From Podaxis mareebaensis (taxonomy: Eukaryota; Basidiomycota; Agaricomycetes; Agaricales; Agaricaceae), in contig JAEUWP010000563.1 in NCBI GenBank assembly GCA_018524725.1, forward strand, positions 1 to 61,735: 61,735 bases of DNA, given 5' to 3'. The notes beneath the pieces are model-generated. The model was given only the letters and a program-made list of their open reading frames with translations, had not been told where the DNA came from and did not search any database. Shown piece after piece: positions 12,601-25,149 of the stretch; the first letter of the stretch is position 1, and each line of letters opens with the position of its first letter. The position numbers were made by a program, and so were the translations under genes.

Positions 12601-13545
12601 CAATTCAGATGATTGACATTGTGATTTCCTCGGTACGTGATCGTAGTTGATTTAGGTGGAGGAAGGAGCCGAAGAGTCACCGCGTTCAAGTCGCAAAAGC
12701 GGGATGTATGCATATTTGTCTGGCGTACAACCCTCGGCGTTTGTTCACACCTTAAGTTCTGCCATGCTATGTTCCAACCGTGAATCGAAATGGGACAATA
12801 GTGTTTGTGGACGTGGGGGTACAATCCAGTTGGAGGACAGGGCAACCCGAAGAGTCACCGCCCTTATTTCCAAATTACGCAAGCGGATATGGGCATGGGA
12901 CATACACGAGATGGGCCGTCTGAGCATGCGCATGCATCAACACAACCAGGGCGCCCGGCAAAGACACTCCCATGTCAAGCGGGGACACGTGCATAGACGC
13001 TAACATCCAACGCAACCCCACGACCAAACGGACGGACTCCCAGGACCTGAAAAGAACTGGGGTGGGGTGTACATCCGTGGAATATGTGTGAACAGGATTC
13101 GAAATAGGGTACCTTCAGTTGTCCGAATACATTTGTCCATCAACACCTAGTACCCAGCGCCCCTTTCCCAACACCTAATGTCCAAATCAAACAATCAAAC
13201 AGACTCCAACTCGGATGAATCCCACTTTATGCAAGTCAAAGTCGTTCTTTACCCCGGCCTGATTTGAGCCCTGAACAACTGGAGAATATTCCTCCATCTA
13301 GCAACCTCCTCAAGGATCCATGAGCATGAACTCCACGCGAAGCGTAGATTGATTCGGTAGATGAAGACGAGAACGCACAAAGCAACATTAAGCACAGAGC
13401 GTCCAATCGCCATCCCGATTCTGCCGCAGAAGGAGCGCTTCCGGAAGCCCGTTGGGCTATACTTGCACAGCGCGTTTCTCTCATCCCATCAATCAGCATC
13501 TTCGACCGACCGCCCTCCGACTCTCCGACCGCCTCGAATATGGAT
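9672..13545. other. Gene-poor stretch, nothing recognised
   Basis: About 3.9 kb separate the Gypsy element from the first gene. Open frames of 60-190 codons occur on both strands and overlap each other (for example 11280-11855 on minus and 10857-11366 on plus), but none shows a domain, consistent splice sites or family similarity I recognise. Base composition resembles the gene island: CpG is not depleted. No tRNA, LTR or tandem repeat was seen. It could hold an unrecognised multi-exon gene or non-coding RNA. Confidence 0.4.
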
Positions 13546-14730
13546 TCAAGACCCAATCATATGCCATTGACCGATATCGTCTTGGACCCATTCCATCTGA
13601 GACGGAAAGATAATGGTTCGGAGGGAGGGACATGCACGACTATACTCTCTGCAGAGTACCCTTTCGTCGGCAGCGTTGGCGCGACCACCCTCGAGGGTGG
13701 GTGATAGGTCGAGATAGACGAGATTAGGGAATGCATTCAGGACGGAGGAGAGCCCTACGAGTAGACTCTAAGCTTGCATAGAAACAGTTAGCAATGTACA
13801 CGTATATATTCATAACACAAGGCAAGAAGAACACGCGACACTCACGATACCGGAGAGAGCGTAGTGAAGTGTGTGCCGTAAAGCGAGTCTGACTCGTAAA
13901 CGCTCGAGAGTGGGTAGATACGCCGAGACGTTGCGTAAGAGGACAGGTCGTGCGGAGATAGCAGAGAGATCAAGGAAGCGGAGGGGAGTGGTAGTAGAGG
14001 TCATGCGCTGGAGATTTTCTCGGCTGACGTCAGAGTCTTGACCGATGAGAGAGAGATAATGGACAGGGCGCCCAGGAAGCAGCGACGCCGCGGTTGTGGC
14101 CGAGCCACGGAACGACTGGAGTGAATGGAGAGCTTGTGGGGCTGGAGGTACGTTGAGGGAAGAGTGGTGATCGGAGAGGCCAAAATGTCGCAGAGACGGC
14201 GCACTTTGGAGGAAAGAAATGATACGAGTGGTGTACGGCTGGATGCCCTTCAAGTAATCTGCACCCAGCGAGCAGAAACGAAGGGCGGGAAGGACGCAGT
14301 GGGAAATTGCACGCTCGACGGCGTGGATATTCTCCTGCGGCAGAGAAGCAAAGTTGGCAGGACCAAGAAAGAGCTCGAGGTGTTCGAGACCAACGAGGAG
14401 ACGGATGGCGATGGAGAGCTGGTCGCACACAGCGAGAAGAAGAGGAGAGGCAGGCAATCGAGAGTCTGCTGTCCACCTGATCTGGAGTCTTTTGACAGAG
14501 TCTGCGAGGTGAGGCCGGTTCAGCATGGCATGGCACCAGCAAATGGTGCGCTGAGGAACGTCGTCGCCGTCTGAGAGGACATCTGTGATAGCGACGAGCG
14601 AGTAGAGCAGGTACTCGGCAACACCGTTGTAGCGACGGGAGACTCGGGCAACGTCGGCTAACGCTGGGGGGTCGAGGTGAGAAAGGATGGCGGCGAGGAT
14701 TTCGTTTGGAAGAGTCGAGTCGGCGGGCAT
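13546..14730 (-). CDS. F-box protein
   Basis: Predicted 368 residues in two exons (14730-13846, 13767-13546) split by a 78-bp intron (13768-13845) with GTGAGT donor and CTTAG acceptor; the frame is kept at phase 0. Residues 7-45 form an F-box (LPNEILAAILSHLDPPALAD...), the Skp1-binding motif of SCF ubiquitin ligases. The rest has leucine-rich repeat-like segments (LVGLEHLELFLG, LRFLDLSAIS, LVYLDLS), the usual substrate-binding part in agaric F-box proteins. The ATG at 14728-14730 is followed almost at once by the F-box, which supports this start. The substrate is unknown. Reading on past the donor would end the protein after only 11 more residues without family character. Confidence 0.82.
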
Positions 14731-14971
14731 TCTGCACGACGCCTCTCCCCTCTCTCACATCCTCTCTACTATATCCCACGGCAAAATCCCGGTGAAAGGT
14801 TAAGGGCTTTATGTCGGAGCGGAGGATCGACGGAGGCCTTTCTTAGATCGCTCCGCCATCATGCATTATCTGGGAACGCCGTTCACTTGGTCCACATCAA
14901 GGGTGAGAAATCCAAATAAATATTATAATACAGTATGGTTACAATCGAATCCCAAAACAAGCCAAAAACAT

Positions 14972-16222
<1,251 letters not shown>

Positions 16223-17158
16223 ATTTTGTTTCATCTTTGTCCTGGTCGATATTCTATTGTACTTATAGTTGTATTTATTGATTTATTCTTTGGGGATCAC
16301 AGTCTGAGCTGATTTGAGTCTCTTTGAGTTGTCTCCTCAAAAGTTGGCACGTGTAGCGTGGAGTGGGGGTAAAGGATGGAGTCCTAGTGAGGTCCGATTT
16401 AGTCTCTTCCTTTTGTAAACATGGGACTGATTGGTGGGTATTGTTGCCATTACAGGAAGCTCCGGTATTTAGCCATCAACGGATCGCGAATGGTTTTACG
16501 TCATAGACATGTTCCAACTTTAAGACATGCTTTGCGAGGCTGATTTTATGAACACCCGACAGCCTGCAGCCAGGCAATTTAGATCATTCAGGGATACCAG
16601 TTTACCTATCTTTCGAGGTTTCTGGTGCTCATAACGCCGCTCGGAGTCCTTTAGCTCAGAAGTCACAGGCGCATACCACCCTTCTACCTGGTTATTTACC
16701 AAGAATAGGACTCAAGACACCCACCGATGCGGTCCAGCCCGTTTTCAAATCATTATGGTCGCGGTCGGCCCCCTCTGAGTCCTCAAAACCCCACCGCAAT
16801 CCTCGAGATCTCCTTGCTTCCCTAATTCCCCCACACCACCAACTGCGTCATTTCTCCTATTCGAAAACCGAAACATACCCTTGTTCATTTCTATTCGCAT
16901 TCTCTCTCGCTGTACAAGACGTTATCACGCGTTGATCGCAAAACCATTCACTTGGGGATCGGGAATCCTGTCTCTCTACTTTCGGTGTTCTTTCTCCTGT
17001 GACTGTGTGGCATAAAAGGGCTTGTGTGCTCCGAGTGAATCGCCAGGGACCGGTTCTCTTTCGCTTTCACTAGAACCTATCCTTCTGTGTCCTTCTATTC
17101 GTTTGGTTTCGCAGCTCGTTTTTTTCGACCTCCCCCATATCTATAGTGGCTCGACATA
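16223..17158. other. Intergenic region, nothing recognised
   Basis: It contains the 3' region of H3 and the upstream region of the protease gene. A pyrimidine-rich stretch with many CT runs precedes the protease start (about 16830-17130), as is common in fungal promoters. No supported gene is present. Confidence 0.5.
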
Positions 17159-19108
17159 ATGGGGTTACTTCAGCAGATGCACCTCGCCCTCATAGCTTTC
17201 GTAGTTCTCGAAGCTGTTACCATCACCTCCGCTTCCTCTCGCCCTCACCCTCATCCACACACTCCCACAGAATCTTATTCGTGGGCAAAAAGAGGAGATC
17301 TCGGCCTCAGTACGACTTCTATTCCTCTCCTCCGTCGAGCGCCGTCGCCGCGGACAAGAGAGGAGTGGGGAGAATGGGCATACCGGCATCGACAAGGGTT
17401 GATTCGGAAATACGGCAGACAAAGCAGTACAAGGGGAGGTAAGGCGGGGGAGGAAAGGAGAAGTACCGGGACGACTTTGTGAGTTATTGTCTGTGTTTTT
17501 GATCCTTAACTGTGTGGTCCCGGATTAGGGGCTTGAGAACTGATGGTATGTGCTGATAGCATTGTTAATCAAGGTGGAGATTCGAGGTAAGGTTCCGGGA
17601 TAAATCGTCTATAGATGCGAAATCTCTGACAATGTTGGTTCTAGTTATTACGGTTCGGTGGCGATAGGAACACCAGGGACGTCGTATAACGTCATTCTTG
17701 ACACTGGATCCTCGTATATTTCCACCCCCCAAATTATTCAATCTTCCGTACTAATCGCCACAATCATAGTGATCTCTGGGTTGCAGACTCGAACTGCACA
17801 ACTGGCTGTGCCGCCGTCCCGACCTTCCAAGCCTCCTCTTCGAGCACCTTCCAGAACCTCACAATACCTTTTCAAATCATTTATGGCTCAGGTCAAGCTC
17901 AAGGCACTCTCGCGCAAGATGTAGTCCAAATGGCTGGCTTCAGCGTCCCAAACCAAGTATTCGCAACGTGCTATGCTGTCTCGCCTGGCTTACTGCAGAG
18001 TCCGGTTTCGGGGCTGATGGGTCTGGCGTTTGCGACGATTGCGTCGTCGAGGGCGATGCCGTTTTGGCAGACCTTGGCGAGCGGGGGTGCGTGGGATGAG
18101 CCGCTCATGGCGTTCCACCTGACGAGGTATAATAATGCATCGGATGCACAGAGGTTGGAGCCTGGTGGGTCGTTTGATATGGGTAAGTGTAAAGATCTTT
18201 AATTCGGTAGAAGTGGGGAACTGAAAGACGATACTAGGATTTACGAACTCGAGTTTGTATACAGGAGATATTGATTATGTGGACTTGCCGTCACGAGGGT
18301 CATATTGGATACTTCCCTTGACTAGTATGCCTCTATCATCTACCCACGCGTATTATCTCTGATTCGCCGTGCCCAGCACTAAATGTAAACGGGAGTTCGA
18401 TCTCCTTGCCTTCTGGGTCCTCGTCGTATGCCGCCATTGATACCGGAACCACGCTCATAGGAGGTCCTTCTGGGGCAGTCGCGGACATCTTCAGTCAGAT
18501 TCCAGGTTCACAAGCTGCAACGGGTGATTTCGAGGGGTATTACACGTATCGTGCGTATCCTTCTTGTCTCTGCTGGCCATTGTATAGACGCTTGTTTGGC
18601 TGTAGCCTGTGATACACCGGTAATGATCCAGCTTGGTTTCGGCGACTCAAATCAAATGTGGTCAATAAGTCCAGCTGATTTCCAACTGACCGAGGTGGGA
18701 CAGGGACAATGTCTTGGTGCTTTCTTCGAGCTCCCGGGTAGTGGCTCAGCACCACCTTGGATTATCGGTGATACTTTCCTTGTATGTCCTCACTCTCCAC
18801 CCCGTTTTGCAATTGGTTACACAAGACTGACACCTTCCCTCATGTAATAGAAAAATGTATACTCCGTATTTCGTTACGAACCTCCTTCTGTTGGCTTCGC
18901 CAATCTCTCAAGTACAGCGATAGAGCAGAATGGCGCGAGTGCACCCGTGCCGTCAGCGACGATTGTTCCTGCGAGTGTTACGGTCTCCGCAACGGCAACA
19001 TCTTTGCCTTCGGGCGCTGTAGCGGGTGCTTTGGGATTGAAAGATGATTCTGGGAGGGTTGCGATTGTGGCTTGGTTGGTGGCTGCACTGGTTGGGGTGG
19101 TTATGTGA
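17159..19108 (+). CDS. Pepsin-type aspartic protease (A1), probably surface-anchored
   Basis: Eight exons give 507 residues: 17159-17478, 17560-17586, 17645-17713, 17770-18182, 18238-18324, 18377-18550, 18606-18781, 18851-19108. All introns are GT-AG, 52-81 bp, and the frame is kept throughout. The catalytic motifs are VILDTGSSDLWV (D135) and AAIDTGTTL (D327), about 190 residues apart as in family A1. A hydrophobic signal segment occupies residues 3-25. A basic propeptide of about 90 residues follows and contains RR and KR sites. The C-terminus is Ser/Ala/Thr-rich and ends in a hydrophobic stretch (AIVAWLVAALVGVVM), which suggests a GPI anchor or membrane tail like that of yapsins. Exon 2 is only 27 nt, and intron 3 splits the DTGSS motif. 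The enzyme probably acts on proteins at the cell surface or outside the cell. Confidence 0.9.
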
Positions 19109-19203
19109 GTTCGAAGTGGGAAGGACGATTTTAGATGATTATTAAGTTGAGCTGCCTTTGAAAGAGTGCAATGTTTATAGATAGGTATGTACATATAGCT
19201 ATT

Positions 19204-19934
19204 TTATTCTGAACGAAGGCACGATCCTTGCAACCTCAGGACGAGTTGAAAATCCTTGGGTTGGGGTGTAATCCTCTTGGAATGGAGGGCGACAAGGTTA
19301 GCATCCGTGAATAATTTGATAATGGCCGTTTCTGCTGCTTCCTGTAACACGTCAAGAGCTCCAGGCGTAAACCGAATATGGGTCTATAGTAGTAGAGTAA
19401 CCGGCAACATTAATCAACCCATCAGACAGTGAGACCTGAGCGAAGAGATAGGGCCCACCTTGTACTCCTGAGCGATCTCCCTGACCAACCGCTGAAATGG
19501 TTTCTTCGGGATTAAACGTTGGGTGTTCCGTTGATGGTAGGTGATTTCGTGAATCGCGCCAGCCCCGCGCTTGATGGGTTTGGGGGTCAACGGAGGTGCG
19601 ACGATGCGCGGCCGTTTTTTGCCGCGGTTCTGTTTGGGTGGTAGAGGGTAGTAACTCTTTCCGCGGCCTCCAACATAACCCGTGTGGCGGTAAAGATACG
19701 CGGGGGTCTTTTGCGAAGTGGACGGCCTTGCGGTGGGTTGGACTCGGGACCCACTGATCGTTTTGACAGCTTTTCGCGAATATTGGGGGTGAATGGTTTT
19801 GGCGGCACGTTGGGAGGGCGAAGGTGGCTGGGCAGTGCTGTCCTGAACGGTCGGAGACGTCCCTGGGGTTGTCTGTGAGCACCAAGGGTGCGAGTGAGTG
19901 GAGAGGCCTTACCGGTTGGTTTTGTTCGAGCCAT
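19204..19934 (-). CDS. Divergent histone H3 variant, probable centromeric CenH3 (CENP-A)
   Basis: Three exons (19934-19913, 19862-19459, 19383-19204) with introns of 50 and 75 bp encode 201 residues. The tail starts MARTKPTG and then runs about 95 residues of Pro/Ser/Thr/Lys/Arg-rich sequence unlike H3. The histone fold follows from about residue 108: a divergent alpha-N (GAIHEITYHQRNTQRLI), then [14 protein letters not shown] (129-142), LQEAAETAIIKLF, and HSKRITPQPKDFQLVLRLQG. Intron 2 lies after REIAQEYK, phase 0, exactly as in canonical H3 at 15695-16222. A long unrelated tail, a divergent alpha-N and a single intact fold point to CENP-A, which marks centromeres. Loop 1 is not longer than in H3, so another H3 variant remains possible. 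The first junction, which uses the CCCCAG acceptor, is the only one that keeps the frame. Confidence 0.8.
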
Positions 19935-20993
19935 GTTGGAAAACCGAGATGTTACTAGGGAGGAAAAATAGAACCGAAGCGAATTTTTATACGAGAGAGG
20001 GTGGTCACGAAGTCTTCTGAATTCGAATGTTTTTCCAGGTTAAACTTCGCAGATTCAGCTCTGGCTGCGATTAACTTTCTTCCAATAGATCCGTGGACCC
20101 TAAAGATCATGAAGCATATTGCTCGAACTTCCGTGGACTATCCATTTTAGGATTGCATAGCACGGCTTGGGAATGTGCGGATAGCCTCCATTGCGTAATT
20201 CCACGACTGTCCACCTTGTGTACTTGAGATAGTGGATTGTGGAGTTACGATAAAGAGACGTATAGGATGCATAAAAGTCGACGATGAGGATATGTAAGAA
20301 GTCAAGGGCCTAGAACGGTGCTGTCTCACATTCCGGGGGGGATTCGGTCGAGAGATGGGATCGGAGATAATAGTATTTCCGCAAAAAGCCTTTAGCAAAG
20401 ACGCCGGTTACAATGCAGAGCCCGACGGGGGAGACCTTCCAGGATATTTGCAAGTAAAATGGGACATCTAGAATGTCGGTCACGAAGGCGGCATGTCACA
20501 GGCTCGTATCGCTTTTCCAACTCCACAACACGGTGACATCGTGCGCCGGCTGACCTTGGTGTATAACGCGTCGTGGTAGGAATCTACCTTCAGCTCCTCT
20601 GCATCCAATCTTGAATCCAGTGCTGCTCCGGGACGTCCCAATGAGGTTTAGCTCTCGTGTTTATGGCAAGAAGGTTTGCGGCACCGTCGACCGGAAACTT
20701 GCTTGACATCGCGAGTTCTGATGAAGCCACAACCAGACGACGAGGTGGGTGACCCGTTGGGATAATGGTAGGTCCTGCGCCCTGGTGAAAATCTTGGATA
20801 TTTTTGAGACGAAGAATAACGTATTGACGAGTCGTTCTCCTTGTAACAGATATGTACCTCGTGTGAATGCAATCCACTCATGCCTTCCTTATGCATCAAT
20901 GCATCAAGGTTCGTGTGCGAGACAAGCGTGGGTCTTTTAGGCAGTGCCGATAAATGCTCAGACACGGTTTGCCTCCGTTCTGAACCCCCTACC
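19935..20993. other. Intergenic region, nothing recognised
   Basis: About 1.06 kb between the CenH3-like gene and the NACHT gene, which diverge. Small frames such as 20590-20877 on minus show no domain. Both promoters should lie here; no clear element was assigned. Confidence 0.5.
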
Positions 20994-22845
20994 ATGGCCA
21001 GTGGAATTCTGCAAGGGGCTCACAACATTGTACTTAACAACCCACAACTGAATGACAACTCGACTACGACAATCCGAAGTGTTAGCAACTTCATTCTCAC
21101 TGAGAGGAAAGGTGCCGTAAATTGCACGACTCTTCTGATCTCTCCGTTTTGCTGATGTGTGAAATGGTGATAAAGGTCTGGAGTTGCTCCTCAACGAATC
21201 CATACAAGGCGGGCGCATTTCATGATTCCTCTGTTCGACATCCTCCACCTAAGTGCCACCCCAACACTCGCAAGTATTTCATCGACAAGGTCATGAACTG
21301 GGCTATCGGCACTCCGCAGTACCCTCAGCGCATTCTTTGGCTGCAAGGGCCTGCCGGTTCTGGAAAATCCGCTATGGCTCAGTCCTGTGCCGAGCGCCTA
21401 GCTGAGGAGAATATGCTTGGGGCTACTCTCTTCTTTTCCCGTCCTAACACGAGGGACGACCCAAACAAACTGTTCACTTCTCTCTCCTATCAAATCGCCA
21501 CAAAATTCCGTTCATACGGTGACATCCTTGATCGGGAGATACTCAATAACCCGAATCTCCTCAGGAAATCGATAACACATCAGTTTCAGGATCTTTTCGT
21601 AAAACCTTTACAGGAACTGCGGGCACGAGGGAAGGGGATTGAACAGAGGGTGATGATCATCGACGGTCTCGACGAGTGCGCGGATATTGACGCTCAATGC
21701 GAAATAGTCGACATAATCGCAATGTCCGTTCAGGGCGGTACCACTCCTTTTCGCTGGGCTTTCTTCAGCCGTCCCGACCCTCATATTACAGCATCCTTCA
21801 AATCAAATCTTGTACTCCCATTATCCCTTTATATGGAGCTCCCATTGTCTCGGGAGATCGACCACGAGATCCTGTGTTACCTGACGGATGAATTCAAGAA
21901 GATACGAGAGCGGCATGGGCTCCCGGCATCGTGGCCTTCTGAAGAAGCCCTCGATATTCTTGTCACACGCTCCGGGGGACTTTTCATATATGCAGCTACG
22001 ATCATTCGTTTTGTTGCGGAACGCAATTCGCTTGGTCCGGATGACCAATTGCGCGCCGTCCTTGCCCTTGCCACGTCCGCCGAGGGGAAATCGAGGTCAA
22101 GACATCCTTTGGAAGAACTCGACCTATTCTATATCCTCATTATGCGCCGCATACCCCCAAAAGTCTTACCAGTGATACAGAAGATCTTGCTTCTCTGGAG
22201 CATTGACAGGGATTGGTACCTCTACGTGTATGCTAACGTCCTTGGTTTCTCCGAGCCACAGGTTCTAAATGCCTTTGGCTACCTCCGCTCCGTTCTGGAA
22301 CTGGAGTCTGGGCTTGATGCAGACATCAATTTCTACCATGTATCCTTCCCAGAGTTTATACAAGACCCAGAGCGATCCAAGGAATTTTGCGTCTACTCTG
22401 GCTGTTTGGATGTTACTCGGAGAGAACTACTAGAATCCCTGAACAACGTACATTCTCAGAGCATCGGTATGTGTTGATGCAAGGGTTGCTAAGGATTGAC
22501 TTGCCTTACAGTATTTCTGGGTCTTCAGAGGGGTCGATCCACATCCGCTTTACGTGGCCCCATCCATCTATGGACGACGAAGACGCATACCAGCGCTTAT
22601 TCCAGTTCTTCTTCATGCTTCTGCAGTCGAGCCGCCCTTTGAATCCTTCGATATCTACTGCCCTAGTCAACTTCCGGTTCCAAATGATCCCTCATCTGTG
22701 GAGCGATATGCACCTTCCCAACTATGACCTTTCACTCGAAAAGTTGAGACATAATGTTGGTTCATGCACCTGCATATCCTTTTGCATTCTACTGACGCTC
22801 TAACTGCAGATTCCTACTGAATTCGGGACAAGATCATCCGATTAA
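20994..22845 (+). CDS. NACHT-domain NTPase (fungal NLR-like), probable frameshift
   Basis: Exons are 20994-21111, 21176-22470, 22512-22755 and 22810-22845. The start ACCATGG gives MASGILQGAHN, the short N-terminal motif of many agaric NACHT proteins. The P-loop is GPAGSGKS at 21347-21370, and Walker B is MIIDGLDEC near 21655. Upstream, HPPPKCHPNTR is the usual lead-in to the NACHT domain. Frame problem: family similarity (GLELLLNES) after the first intron lies one base out of frame with AFHDSS, so a 1-nt insertion near 21209-21217 is likely. An alternative donor (GCC/GTAAAT) keeps the frame but loses that match. Such proteins act in self/non-self recognition and cell death; no C-terminal WD or ankyrin repeats are present here. 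Confidence 0.75.
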
Positions 22846-23325
22846 ACAAGAGTCCATGGCTTAAGTCGTACATGTGGAAATCTGCCGGCCCAAACAGGCT
22901 ATACGTTCTCGGGAACGGGAAGAATAAAGCTATATGCTGGGAGTCGCCGGGTGGACTGAAATTTGCCCTGTACCCTTCTAAATCTGAATTCTTATTTAGA
23001 AGTCGACCGTGAATATTTAATATTCAATGGTGGTCTATGCCCTGCTTTATGATGATGTACATTTCTGCTGACAGATTTTGTCGTTTCTACCCGGGTACTT
23101 CGCGGTGGGGGGGAATTCCTTTGCGCTTAGACTACGCTTAGCAGGCGGCTTGTCATTGTGAACGTCCAGAATGTGTTTCAAGACAAAACTATGACTACAT
23201 TCCTTAGGTGGAGACTCGGATGGGGGTCTCTACATTCAAGTTCATGCCTTGCGGTGCGAAATTTGTGTCTGTCACGCGACCCAATCACAGATAGAGTGCG
23301 AGATATCTTTCTGCTTCACACCTTG
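22846..23325. other. Intergenic region, nothing recognised
   Basis: About 480 bp between the NACHT gene and the coiled-coil gene, both on plus. No supported gene or repeat is seen; it should hold the downstream promoter. Confidence 0.5.
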
Positions 23326-25052
23326 ATGTCTTCTAGCACTCTGGACTCTTCACAAGCGCAACATGGCTCAAGTCCTATGGAAGCACTATGGGCACATGTT
23401 CTACGAAAGGACAAGCCCAGTCTACTGTCAAAAAGCCTGGACATTCCTCCAGTGCCGACGGCGCCTGCGGATCGCAATGCGACTTCAACCCGGATACTGC
23501 TATACGACACGCAAGCCCGCTTGGAACAGTTCTCATCTCGTGCCGATGCTGTGCTGAAGGGGGTACAAGATGCGAATCATCAGCTCAAAACCGTTGAAAT
23601 GCTTTTTGAGAAGGATCGTAATTCATTGACCAACGACATGGTTGACCTTGGCAGGGTTTTCCCCGGAATGTGATCACAGAGTGATGCTTACGCACTCCTA
23701 TAGTAAACCGGAGTCAAAGAGAGGTACAAAAGGCAGTTGGGCAACCCGCTCAAGAGCATCAGTTGCTTGCATTTCGGGAGAAGCTGGAACTACGGGTCGA
23801 GGGCCTCAACCAGCGTCTGGATGCCCTGCAGATGGTATACCACCCTCGTACCACCCGCAAGATGGATCACCGTTTCTCACGAGTCTCTAGTTCCATCAGA
23901 CACACTGTCAAGCCCTCGAGACGCACTCTCAGATTTTGAAGAGTTTGCAGGATCAACAAAATGCTCTCCTCTCTGCCATTCTCTCTCTTCTACCACTGGT
24001 TCAAGGCATCCCTCCATATATTGGACAGCTCCAAACGCTCATACAAGAGGTCAACTCCACTGTTTCTTCAAAAATAGCAACCATGAAACAAGACTTGGTG
24101 GATCCTCTGGCTCTCTCGCAAGCTCGCCTAGAGTCTCGGAAAAGGCAGTTGTCTGGTGAGCCGACCGATCGTTCCCCTGCTGCCTTGAAGAAAATGCGGG
24201 AGGATTCCTCAGTATCACCGCCGGCTTTGATTGCGAACGATGACGGAGTTGCTCAACCCACCGCTGTGCGTCGACCCATGCCTCAATCGTCAATAACCCC
24301 AAGGGTGGATACCCCGAAATTTGCGTCCCGGAAGATACCACGCCACCGTCCCATACTTAGTAAATCACAAGCGAGAGCCATACCCAGTCCCTGTCATGCT
24401 TCCACGACTCCCTCGCGCACCAATTCTTTCAAGTCTTTCAAGTCACCTCTATCTTTGGGTCCTCAGCCATCTCCAAGCCTAGCGTCGCTCGCACAGGACA
24501 CTATTCCACCGCTCACACCTCATATCACTTCTAGGTCCGACAACGAAGAACGTCCTAGAAATGCCATTTTACAAAATCAGCCCCAGACCCCGCTTCCTAC
24601 AAAGCTGCCAGTACTAACTGCAAAAGGCCACCCTTCAACCTCGACCTCGGTGCCTGCGCAACATGTTGCACGATTACAAAACCCCAATTTGTCTTACCCC
24701 CCTTCGGAACTCACAACCAAGGCACCTTTGCATCGAGTCCCGACAACAGAAGCTCGCGCTTCACCTTCCGTCACCCAACTTTACGGACAGGCCGCAACAC
24801 CGCAGAAGCAGGAAAGAACCACACCTGAATGGTTGGATAACGTTGTCCGGCGGTCTCTCTCCGCAACTAGATCCGAGAGTCTAAGGCCTGTGGCAATGCA
24901 CTCGTTCGTGCCGGGCAACAAGCTCAGAGATCGACGTTCACCACCAGTATGTTCCTTGCTGACCATACTAACACACATTAACCGGATCTCAGCGAGATGG
25001 GAGGAGGTTTATTCCTTTGGATGATGATGATGATGACGACGACGATCAATGA
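23326..25052 (+). CDS. Coiled-coil protein with basic disordered C-terminus and poly-Asp tail
   Basis: Probable exons are 23326-23669, 23714-23834, 23891-24946 and 24993-25052, giving 526 residues. The second junction (44-bp intron, CCGGAG acceptor) is the only one that keeps the frame but is not a strong site. Residues about 60-240 are heptad-rich and coiled-coil-like (REKLELRVEGLNQRLDALQM, LETHSQILKSLQDQQNALL). A long Ser/Pro/Lys/Arg-rich region follows, then RRFIPL and nine Asp residues at the end. I do not recognise the family firmly. The layout recalls Mer2/Rec107-type meiotic axis proteins, but that is a weak guess; kinetochore or chromatin roles are equally open. Confidence 0.6.
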
Positions 25053-25149
25053 TCCGTCATAGCTATAGCCCGATCATTGCTACTGACTTATGATTTATGC
25101 ACTCACACTTCAAGGCTAGGCGCCCCCAGCTGCTAGATTAGACTAGATA

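Noticed and set aside
14030..14779. 249-codon minus frame and 149-codon plus frame over the F-box gene
   Set aside because: Both overlap the F-box reading frame, are rich in Arg/Ser/Pro as shadow frames often are, and lack any domain.
19587..19934. Straight 115-residue frame starting MARTKPTGKASPL as a short H3-tail protein
   Set aside because: The histone fold lies in another frame. A GT-AG intron at 19863-19912 joins MARTKPTG to that frame, and the next intron matches the H3 intron position.
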